Part shown: positions 1 to 5,535 of the stretch, piece by piece | Position numbering within the stretch: the stretch's first letter is position 1 | Layout: each line of letters starts with the position of its first letter | Source: Candidatus Tectimicrobiota bacterium | GTDB taxonomy: Bacteria; JACPSX01 | Assembly (NCBI GenBank): GCA_016193065.1 | Contig: JACPSX010000126.1 | Location: forward strand, 1 to 14,793 | Direction of reading: 5' to 3' | DNA: 14,793 nucleotides | Program-made: the position numbers and the translations under genes | The notes under the pieces: model-generated | What the model was told of the DNA's origin: nothing | Database searches by the model: none | The model's input: the letters and a program-made list of their open reading frames with translations, nothing else

Positions 1-360
1 TCCGACGTGAAGCTCGTAGAAGATGAAGTCCCGCAGCGGCGGACAGAACCAGCCGGAATCCTCCCAGGCAAAGTGCGGGTCCACGACACATGAGGGGCCG
101 TGGACCCCCTGGGGCTGGAATCGGGAAGCAGGATCGGGCCGTTCTTTTTTTCCGTCGAGCCTGTACACGTACAGGTCCCCGGGTCGGATCCTCTCCACCA
201 CGGCCTGGTAGTACCCCCGGTCCTCGCAGGTGAGGGGGATCAGCCTCTCCCGGGGTGCGCAGATGTGCACCTCGACCCTTTCCGCCTGGGGAGCCCAGAC
301 CCGGAACCGGCAGCGGCCCTCCCCGAGGTAAACGGCTCCGATGCTGTGTTCGGATCTCAC
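1..360 (-). CDS. treZ: Malto-oligosyltrehalose trehalohydrolase, N-terminal part (runs off the left edge)
   Basis: This is the first 120 codons of a gene that continues beyond position 1. The translation opens VRSEHSIGAVYLGEG and contains RFRVWAPQAERVEV at about residues 18-31, the N-terminal CBM48/E-set beta-sandwich of GH13 glucan enzymes. It then reaches DFIFYELHVG at the window edge, the entry to the catalytic barrel; YELHVG is typical of TreZ, whereas branching enzymes usually have YE(V/M)H.GSW. TreZ releases trehalose from maltooligosyl-trehalose made by TreY, a cytoplasmic route from glycogen to trehalose. The start is GTG at 360-358, chosen because GAGGAG lies 8 nt upstream and the GTG overlaps the glgB stop codon (GTGA), implying translational coupling. 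A GlgB or another GH13_10 enzyme is the alternative. The catalytic residues are outside the window. Confidence 0.82.
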   Translation of the reverse strand, partial: MRSEHSIGAVYLGEGRCRFRVWAPQAERVEVHICAPRERLIPLTCEDRGYYQAVVERIRPGDLYVYRLDGKKERPDPASRFQPQGVHGPSCVVDPHFAWEDSGWFCPPLRDFIFYELHVG

Positions 361-592
361 GTCCGTCTCTCCTCTCGCTTGAAGAACACAGCCGCCAGCG
401 GCGGCAGGGCAGCGTTCAGATCCCCCCGGTACTCGCTGGCGTTGCTGTCGAGTGCCTCCTTCCGGAACCCCCCGGTGGGAATCCCCACCCGATCATTCGG
501 CCTGAGCACCGGAGTAACGTTGCAGACGATCAGCATTCAATTCTCCGAGGAGGGCCTGGCGGAGGAAGAGGACGGCGCTCTGCTCCGCGGCG
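357..592 (-). pseudogene. glgB: Remnant of 1,4-alpha-glucan branching enzyme, C-terminal end only
   Basis: The frame 536-357 (59 codons plus TGA) reads LIVCNVTPVLRPNDRVGIP, then GGFRKEALDSNASEY and a final LPPLAAVFFKRE. This is the closing all-beta domain of GlgB (VCNFTPV..., GVP..G.., L.LPPLAA...). A TGA sits directly before its first ATG, yet the neighbouring frame upstream reads AAEQSAVLFLRQALLGE (about 590-541), resembling the GlgB stretch DAEQSVLSFLRR. Removing one A near 536-537 would give GELMLIVCN and join the two frames, so a single-base insertion is the simplest lesion. Upstream of about 592 the similarity stops, and the remaining 500 or more codons of glgB are absent. The stop overlaps the treZ start by 4 nt, so the gene pair was once intact. 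GlgB creates alpha-1,6 branches in glycogen; this copy cannot. Sequencing or assembly error is an alternative explanation. Confidence 0.7.
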
Positions 593-595
593 TAG

Positions 596-706
596 AGCCT
601 GCTGAAGGAGCATAGGGAATCGGGGAGCGTTCTCAACTGGCAGGACCGGCGCGCGGACCTCTACCAGATTCGCTACCGGGAGGATGAACATGACAGCGAG
701 GTCTGA
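596..706 (+). other. Possible 3' tail of an unidentified gene on the plus strand
   Basis: Between the glgB remnant and the convergent dac stop, the plus strand has an open stretch of 36 codons ending in TGA at 704-706. It reads SLLKEHRESGSVLNWQDRR followed by ADLYQIRYREDEHDSEV. Composition (charged, W and Y containing, no Cys or Pro clusters) and codon use (mostly G/C in third position) look like real coding sequence rather than an antisense shadow. It has no start codon, and an in-frame TAG precedes it at 593-595. I do not recognise the protein. If real, it is the C-terminus of a gene whose 5' part was lost at the same junction that truncated glgB. Confidence 0.25.
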
Positions 707-719
707 ACCGGAAATGGAG

Positions 720-766
720 CTCGCAATGCGAGGCTACCCGACTCTCCCCGGCCAGCGCTCAGCCGG
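720..766 (-). terminator. Candidate weak terminator hairpins behind the D,D-carboxypeptidase gene
   Basis: Two short inverted repeats follow or overlap the dac stop codon. One is CCGGC/GCCGG (748-752 with 762-766, 9-nt loop). The other is CTCGC/GCGAG (720-724 with 728-732, 3-nt loop). Neither is followed by a proper U-tract on the minus strand (only CTCCATTTCC), so intrinsic termination is uncertain. Confidence 0.25.
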
Positions 767-1649
767 AAGACTCATCCCGTTTCTCAACTAAGTCAATCTT
801 CTGGAAACCCAAGTTGAGCAGACGAATTGCCGACCGTCGCCGGCTCTCCGGATTTGGAGCGCCCATCACCACCGCGATGACCCGCATATCCCCCCTGCGA
901 GCCGTGGCCGTGAGGTTGAACCCCGAGCGGCGCGTGAAGCCCGTCTTGAGCCCGTCGGCTCCCGGGTAGGTTCGAACCAGAGGATTCACGTTTGCGATGG
1001 TCCGTTTGCTCTTTCCTATGTGAACGGTGGCCGCTGGTTGTGAAGCCCATTTCAAAACCCGATCATGGCGCGCGAGTTGCCGTCCCAGGCGCGCCATATC
1101 GTAAGCCGTGCTGAGATCGTAGATCCGGCCGCGCTGGCGGGGCAGACCGCTAACCGTCCGAAAGACGGTTTCTTTCATTTTGAGCTGCGCAGCCCGCCGG
1201 TTCATAATACGGGTGAAATTTTGAGTCGTATCGCCTATATACTCGGCCACGGCCACCGCGGCGTCGTTAGCCGAGGTGACGATCATGGCCTTGAGCAGGT
1301 CCTGCAAAGAAATCATCTGGCGCGGCTGCAAGTGAAGCGCACGACCCCCTGTTTGGCTGGCATTTGGGGAAATCCTCACGCGGTCCTGGAGGGAGATCCC
1401 TCCTTCCTTGATCCTCTCCAGGGCAATGAGCATGACCATCATCTTGGTCATAGAAGCCGGGGGCCAGCGCTTGTGGGAATTCCTCTCATAGAGAATTTCC
1501 CCGCTGTTGGCGTCCAGAACCACGGCGGCTTTGTAAGCCGAGGGGACCGCCACTATGGAGCGGGAGGGTTTGTTCTGTTTCTTCGGAGGATGGGCGAAAG
1601 CTGTCGAAACGGAAAGGAAAACCATCAGGAACAAAAGCAGAGTTTTCAA
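759..1649 (-). CDS. D-alanyl-D-alanine carboxypeptidase (peptidase S11, low-molecular-mass penicillin-binding protein)
   Basis: This periplasmic serine peptidase trims the terminal D-Ala from peptidoglycan pentapeptides. With the TTG start at 1649 the product has 296 residues. It begins with a signal peptide (MKTLLLFLMVFLSVSTAFA, residues 1-19). The three S11 active-site motifs are present: SMTK at 66-69 (nucleophile Ser66, Lys69), SAN at 126-128 and KTG at 235-237. It ends soon after the transpeptidase-like domain, so the PBP5-type C-terminal beta domain and amphipathic membrane anchor are missing; it may be a soluble periplasmic form. The frame is open back to 1763, but TTG 1649 is preferred: GGAGG lies 6 nt before it, the signal peptide begins there, and a strong promoter (1723-1751) lies inside the would-be extension. 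The gene appears monocistronic. Family assignment is firm; the exact paralogue (DacA, DacC or DacF-like) is not. Confidence 0.93.
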   Translation of the reverse strand: MKTLLLFLMVFLSVSTAFAHPPKKQNKPSRSIVAVPSAYKAAVVLDANSGEILYERNSHKRWPPASMTKMMVMLIALERIKEGGISLQDRVRISPNASQTGGRALHLQPRQMISLQDLLKAMIVTSANDAAVAVAEYIGDTTQNFTRIMNRRAAQLKMKETVFRTVSGLPRQRGRIYDLSTAYDMARLGRQLARHDRVLKWASQPAATVHIGKSKRTIANVNPLVRTYPGADGLKTGFTRRSGFNLTATARRGDMRVIAVVMGAPNPESRRRSAIRLLNLGFQKIDLVEKRDESSG

Positions 1650-1652
1650 CAA

Positions 1653-1661
1653 CCACCTCCC
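1653..1661 (-). promoter_or_regulatory. Ribosome binding site deciding the TTG start of the carboxypeptidase
   Basis: On the minus strand GGGAGGTGG precedes TTG TTG AAA. The second TTG (1649-1647) is 6 nt from GGAGG, the better spacing, and begins the signal peptide. Confidence 0.75.
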
Positions 1662-1722
1662 TTTTCCACTCGAAATTTCTTCACGAGAACCAACGCCGTG
1701 AGTAGCAGACGCAATGGGGGCA

Positions 1723-1751
1723 ATATTAACTACCGCTCTTTTCCATGTCAA
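1723..1751 (-). promoter_or_regulatory. Sigma70-type promoter of the carboxypeptidase gene
   Basis: The minus strand carries TTGACA (1751-1746), a perfect -35 hexamer, then 17 nt, then TAATAT (1728-1723) as a -10. Transcription would start near 1716, giving a leader of about 67 nt before the TTG start at 1649. The -35 box lies only 11 nt from the end of the inverted-repeat block at 1763-2003. Confidence 0.75.
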
Positions 1752-1799
1752 CCATAGGATCATCCTTGCCCACCCCCAGTTTCTGCATGTACTATTGCC

Positions 1800-1860
1800 A
1801 TCGGGCCTGCCTTCCTGCCCCTCGGTGCTCTTTCTCCGAGGGGTTGCCCCCGCAGGCGAT
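1800..1860. other. Nested two-stage hairpin inside the inverted-repeat block
   Basis: CCCCTCGG (1818-1825) pairs perfectly with CCGAGGGG (1836-1843) across a 10-nt loop. Outside it, GCCTGC (1805-1810) pairs with GCAGGC (1852-1857) across an almost symmetric internal loop (7 and 8 nt). ATC (1800-1802) can add three pairs with GAT (1858-1860). No U-run follows on either strand, so a simple terminator is unlikely. Confidence 0.55.
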
Positions 1861-1862
1861 CT

Positions 1863-1922
1863 AAGCGGTTGCGAGGAAGAGAACTCTCAATCCGGCCGAC
1901 ACAACTCACATCGCAAGCGCTT
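1863..1922. other. Second hairpin, 12-bp stem with one mismatch
   Basis: AAGCGGTTGCGA (1863-1874) pairs with TCGCAAGCGCTT (1911-1922) at 11 of 12 positions, enclosing a 36-nt loop that itself contains GAGA/TCTC. It begins 2 nt after the previous hairpin ends. Confidence 0.5.
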
Positions 1923-1998
1923 CGTGAGCCCAAGGGGGCTCCCCCGAGGAGTGGATGAGAGAGGGTAATAATTTCTCAGTGACAAACTGGGAGTGGGC

Positions 1999-2016
1999 AA
2001 GGAGATTCATCTCCTT
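1999..2016. repeat. 18-bp palindrome across the treT stop codon
   Basis: AAGGAGAT, a 2-nt centre, then ATCTCCTT is a perfect 8-bp inverted repeat containing the TGA of treT (2009-2007) and overlapping the right arm of the neighbouring inverted repeat by 5 nt. It is A/T-rich and has no U-tract on the treT strand, so it is at best a weak terminator or mRNA 3'-end stabiliser. Confidence 0.4.
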
Positions 2017-3248
2017 TTCTCGCCGCGCAGCTCCAGCACCCCGCGTGTCTGACGCTGTACGACGGAGAGGATCAAGACCATCCAGCTCTTCAGGTATTGA
2101 GTGAGCAGGAAGTTGGTGCGTACGTATTCTCTGCCCGCCTCTCCAAACCTTTGGGCCAGATCTGGATTAGCCACGAGCTCCTTTATACGGAAGGCTGTGC
2201 CTTCCACGGTGTTGACCAGAAAGCCCGTGACTCCCTGGATGATCTGGTTGCGGATTCCCCCGACGGCGCCTCCGATGACCGATTTCCCCTTCCACATGGC
2301 CTCCGTAACGACCAGGCCAAATCCCTCGCGCAGGGATTTTTGCACCACCACCGATGCGGCTCTCTGTAGAGCGTTGATCTCCACGTGGCTGTCCGGCGAC
2401 AGGTTCAGGACGTGGATGTCCTGGTCTCCTTGGGCTCGTTCCAAGACGAGCTGCAAGACTTTTTCTCCCTCGGGGTCATCGGCAGCGGAACCTCCGGCCA
2501 GGACGAGCTGGCAGTCCACGCTTTTCTTGGCGATCTTGTACGCGTCAATGACCCCAAGGGGGTCTTTGAGAAAATCAAAGCGGGATACCTGAAGGACGAT
2601 GGGCCTGGACGGATCGATGGAAAATCGGCCCAGCACCTTTCGGATCTCCTCGGAACTCAAGTCCCGGTTCTTGTCGCTCAGGGGATCGATGGCAGGGGGG
2701 ATAATGAACTGAGGAATCAGAAGTTCCTTGGCATAGTCCACCAGGTGGAACACGGCCGCGTCACACCTCTCGACCATGGGCCGCAGGAGGCCCCAGACTC
2801 CGATCTGCGCCAGGGAAAGATCAATGTGGCAGCGCCAGATGGTGCGCCTCCTGCCTCGTCTTTGGGTCCTGATCAAAGGGAGAGGTTGAGGGTCATGGAG
2901 CACTACGAGGTCGGCCTCCTTGTCCACGAGGTCGCGGTTGGCCATGGCCTCGGCACTATACAGGCGGAACATGCTGTCTGTGACCAGATCGGTGGCGCCG
3001 TGAAGGGCGTTATGGATCGCCTTGGTTACTTCAAAGAAAGCGGGCTTTGCGGTCATCACGCTCCACTGGGCCTCGATTCCCAACTCGTTCATCATGGGGG
3101 TCAGGCGGGCAAGGATCTCGGCAACGCCGCCTCCGACCCGAGTGGAGTTGATGTGCTGCACTTTGAGTCCACGCAGGTGGCGGGCCAGGGCGCGAATCTC
3201 GGCGATTTCCTCGGAGCCCACCACGGACTCGTAGGCTTCAAGATGCAT
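2007..3248 (-). CDS. treT: Trehalose glycosyltransferring synthase (GT4)
   Basis: TreT reversibly makes trehalose from NDP-glucose (ADP-, UDP- or GDP-glucose) and free glucose in the cytoplasm. The 413-residue product matches the family length (about 410-415). Characteristic stretches are HINSTRVGGGVAEIL at 32-46, HDPQPLPL at 118-125, WRCHIDLS at 138-145, QVSRFDFLKDPLGVI at 220-234, INALQRAASVVVQKS at 291-305 and REGFGLVVTEAMWKG at 307-321, with the GT-B donor-binding Glu residues E308 and E316. The ATG at 3248 overlaps the upstream DUF5752-like gene by 11 bp and has GGGGGAAAGG about 7 nt upstream. It is the last gene of the sugar-transporter operon. In Thermococcus litoralis TreT is likewise encoded among trehalose/maltose ABC transporter genes, which supports a role in using imported trehalose. 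An uncharacterised GT4 of different specificity is possible but less likely. Confidence 0.88.
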   Translation of the reverse strand: MHLEAYESVVGSEEIAEIRALARHLRGLKVQHINSTRVGGGVAEILARLTPMMNELGIEAQWSVMTAKPAFFEVTKAIHNALHGATDLVTDSMFRLYSAEAMANRDLVDKEADLVVLHDPQPLPLIRTQRRGRRRTIWRCHIDLSLAQIGVWGLLRPMVERCDAAVFHLVDYAKELLIPQFIIPPAIDPLSDKNRDLSSEEIRKVLGRFSIDPSRPIVLQVSRFDFLKDPLGVIDAYKIAKKSVDCQLVLAGGSAADDPEGEKVLQLVLERAQGDQDIHVLNLSPDSHVEINALQRAASVVVQKSLREGFGLVVTEAMWKGKSVIGGAVGGIRNQIIQGVTGFLVNTVEGTAFRIKELVANPDLAQRFGEAGREYVRTNFLLTQYLKSWMVLILSVVQRQTRGVLELRGEKRR

Positions 3249-3891
3249 CGGCCAGCCTTTCCCCCACCAGGGAGAGGATCTTTTCTTTGATCCCCCAGAG
3301 GTTGTACTGGTACGGGCTTATGGAGGCAATCCGCCGCGCCAGCTCGGATTCTCCCAGGGAGTCGCCGAGCCATTCCGAGAAGTCATTGGACTTCCTTCCC
3401 AGGCGGATGCGGGCCTCGACCAGGTGGAAGAAAAGGGAGTTGCGGCTGGCGTATTTCAGGCAGGAAAGGAATTCCTTCAGGTTGGCAGCCACGAGCCCCG
3501 TGGGGAAAAGAGCGCTGCGCTGCTCCAGGAAGAAGAATTCCGAGCCCGCCGGGATGCGGTCGAACCGTTCCCCTTCCCCGATGTGTCGTCCCAGGTAATC
3601 GACCAGGACCTCCCGGACCTCGCGCACCGTGTTGTATTCCCATGGGTCGATGCTGGCCAACTTTTCCGCCAGGACCTCCTGGTTCTGGGTGAGGAAGACC
3701 CAGCGGGCAAAATCGTTCATATAGTCCGAGGTCGTGAAGTGGCGGCGAAATAAGGAGTGGTGCATGTGATAAAAGATGGCCGAGCCGCTGACGGTGCGGA
3801 CGGCTTCCAGGAGGGATTTCAGGTTATCCGCTTTGATTCCCGTCCAAATTCGAATTCCCGTCTCGCTGTAAAACTCAAAGGGTGGTCCCAT
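3238..3891 (-). CDS. DUF5752-like protein with an internal two-fold repeat, trehalose-locus associated
   Basis: This is a 217-residue protein of unknown function, probably DUF5752 (named from memory). It starts at ATG 3891, 17 nt before the otsB stop, with a weak AGGA upstream, although the frame stays open far upstream because of the otsB frameshift. The start FEFYSETGIRIWTG resembles a family N-terminus. The chain is duplicated: residues 21-99 and 136-209 share NLK, (I/L)F(Y/F)H (39-42 and 153-156), DF..W (60-64 and 170-174) and LA..(L/I)ASI.P..YN followed by E/K-rich helices (74-94 and 184-204). Conserved aromatics and His42/His156 suggest a paired helical fold. No signal peptide or membrane segment is visible, so it is probably cytoplasmic. 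It lies between otsAB and treT with overlaps on both sides, which implies a role tied to trehalose metabolism, but no reaction can be assigned. Confidence 0.75.
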   Translation of the reverse strand: MGPPFEFYSETGIRIWTGIKADNLKSLLEAVRTVSGSAIFYHMHHSLFRRHFTTSDYMNDFARWVFLTQNQEVLAEKLASIDPWEYNTVREVREVLVDYLGRHIGEGERFDRIPAGSEFFFLEQRSALFPTGLVAANLKEFLSCLKYASRNSLFFHLVEARIRLGRKSNDFSEWLGDSLGESELARRIASISPYQYNLWGIKEKILSLVGERLADAS

Positions 3892-4605
3892 ATTGTTCTT
3901 CGATCCTTTCGAGAAGCTCGATGACCTGAGCGGAGTCTGCAAGTTGGAAAGTTGCGCTGGTAGGTTGTGTTCCAGTACCCACCCGCACAGTAAGCCCTCT
4001 TCCTCGGAGGGCGCGAAAGCCGTCCTCGTCCGTCTCGTCGTCTCCGATGTATATCGGCATCGCGTCGGCGGGGCTAAATTGTTCGAGAAGGAATAGAACG
4101 GCCTTCCCCTTGTCAATTCCGGGAGGCTTGATCTCGAGAACCATACGGCCCGGAGGATGGAGAGTTGTCCCTTTGAAATACCATCCGAGGCCCAGACAGC
4201 GACTTGTTCCAGAAGGCGCCGGGCCTCCCGTAGGTCGGCGTTCCGGTAGTGGATCGCCAGGCTGACCCCCTTATGTTCCAGGAGAAATCCCTTCTTGCCG
4301 GAAGCGGCGAGTTCCACCTTCCGGAGGATCTCGTCGAGATGGTGGCCGGACCATCCCGGCGGGAGGAGGGAATAGGTTGAGCCGGAAGGGGAAAGGATAA
4401 AGGCTCCGTGACAGGCAACGCGACAGATTCCAGGAACCGGCAGGAGAGACTTCAATTCGTCCATCGTCCTCCCCGAAATGACGCCGATCCGGAGGGACTT
4501 CCCGGCCGACAGGGACTCCAGGACCTTAAGGAGCCGGTCCGCAGGCCGGGCCTGGTCGGGGGTTGAGGCAATGGGGACAAGCGTCCCGTCATAGTCCAGC
4601 AGGAC
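3875..4605 (-). pseudogene. otsB: Trehalose-6-phosphate phosphatase (HAD), frameshifted and fused to truncated otsA
   Basis: OtsB dephosphorylates trehalose-6-phosphate. The first part, in frame with otsA, has HAD motif I DYDGTL (chimera residues 314-319, nucleophile Asp314) and motif II ISGR (353-356), and runs to QLSILRA near 4147. The family sequence then continues in another frame: MVLEIKPPGIDKGKAV from 4144, then IYIGDDETDEDGFRAL (motif IV) and a TGA at 3877-3875. One missing base between about 4149 and 4145, for example a C in the run at 4149-4151, would restore LRARMVLEI. OtsB has no own start here because it is joined directly to otsA at 4605. Without the correction, the metal-binding GDDETD motif is not made on the same chain as the nucleophile, so phosphatase activity should be lost. 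A sequencing error would give the same picture. Confidence 0.78.
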
Positions 4606-5535
4606 GAAGCGGCGGCGGAATTCAGGGAAAAGATCGAGAAATCGCTCTACGGCCAGAAGGCGCTCCAGGATCCCCTTTGTGTAGTCCAGGCGCTCCACCC
4701 CCAAGGCCATAATTTCGCAATGGAGATCGCGGCGGATTTTTTCCACCCGCTGCGTGGTCTGAGGTTGCCCGATAATCCGGTCGTGACAACCGACGTCGAT
4801 ACCGACGGGGAAGGCGCGGACCGCAGTGGTATTCCCGTTCCGGAATACCAGGCGGTTCTCTCTGTCCACCTGGGCCTTGAGGATCTGAGCCGTGCATTCA
4901 AGGAAGTTATCCGCGTAAGAATCCAGGTGGAAACCGAGGATCGTGCTCCCCAGGAGGCCTTGAAGAATCTCGGAGCGCCAGGGCAAGGTCTCGAAGACAT
5001 CGGGGTGGGGGAATGGAATGTGCCAGAAAAAGGCGATGAGCGCCTGCGGCCTCTGGTCCCGGATCAGGCGAGGGACGAGGGCCAGGTGATAATCGTGGAT
5101 CCAGGTGAAATCCTCTTCGCCCAGTTCGCTGATCACGGCATCTGCAAACTTGCCATTGACGCGTTCGTAGGCCTTCCACTGATCCAGGGAAAAACGACAA
5201 CGCCCCAGGAAATAGTGACACAGGGGCCAGAGAACCGTATTGGAAAACCCGTAGTAGAAGTTGGTGACATCTTTCTGGCTCAGGCCGATGAACTTGACCT
5301 GGTACCGGGGATCTTCTTCGGGGATGTTGAGGGATCCGATCTCGCGCTCGACTTCCCCTTCCCCCCATCCCATCCACACTCCTCCCTGGGTCAGAAGAAC
5401 GGGTTCCAGAGCGGAGACCATGCCGCCGATGGTCTTCTCGATCCGCCGCCCATCTTTTCCCATCCGGAAGACATAGGGCGTCCGGTTGGAGACGATGAGC
5501 AGCCGGCTCCCCGTGGGCAATCCTTGGCTGGTCAT
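4606..5535 (-). pseudogene. otsA: Trehalose-6-phosphate synthase (GT20), C-terminal half deleted
   Basis: OtsA makes trehalose-6-phosphate from UDP-glucose (or ADP-glucose) and glucose-6-phosphate. About 310 residues remain. They include LLIVSNRTPY at 12-21, the loop GGVWMGWGEG at 51-60, WIHDYHLALVPRLIR at 145-159, FFWHIPFP at 169-176, GFHLDSYADNFLE at 201-213 and GVERLDYTKGILER at 279-292 (acceptor and donor residues Arg282, Lys287). At FPEFRRRF (303-310) the sequence switches in frame to otsB VLLDYDGTLV. The missing part, about 150-170 residues in GT20 enzymes, holds the donor-nucleotide half with the DGMNLVAKEY motif, so the remnant should be inactive. The start is ATG 5535, with GAGGAGGG 8 nt upstream and a 4-nt ATGA overlap with the ATPase gene. 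The open frame runs on to 3238, which could lead to an annotation as one 765-residue enzyme. A bifunctional OtsA-OtsB ancestor, or two adjacent genes, then deletion, fits. Confidence 0.82.

Larger units (their letters stand above)
1763..2003. repeat. 241-bp non-coding block bounded by a 20-nt inverted repeat; structured RNA or MITE-like element
   Basis: TCCTTGCCCACCCCCAGTTT (1763-1782) is the reverse complement of AAACTGGGAGTGGGCAAGGA (1984-2003) at 19 of 20 positions. On the minus-strand RNA the one mismatch becomes a G-U pair. Between these arms lie four consecutive hairpins: 1800-1860, 1863-1922, 1926-1941 (GAGCCC/GGGCTC, loop AAGG) and 1956-1978 (TGAGA/TCTCA). No credible gene lies inside. 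The block exactly fills the space between the treT stop (2007) and the dac promoter (-35 at 1746-1751). I see no exact target-site duplication; the flanks GATCATC and GATTCATC are only similar. It could be a multi-branched RNA closed by a long stem, a miniature inverted-repeat element, or a 3'-UTR structure. Which strand is transcribed is undecided. Confidence 0.6.

Noticed and set aside
2385-3290. 301-codon plus-strand frame opposite treT
   Set aside because: It is an antisense shadow of a well-recognised GT4 gene, with no RBS or promoter.
3238-5535. A single 765-residue trehalose synthase/phosphatase/DUF protein
   Set aside because: Residues about 463-548 are out of frame with OtsB, whose real continuation lies in another frame; the fusion arises from a frameshift plus a separate overlapping gene.
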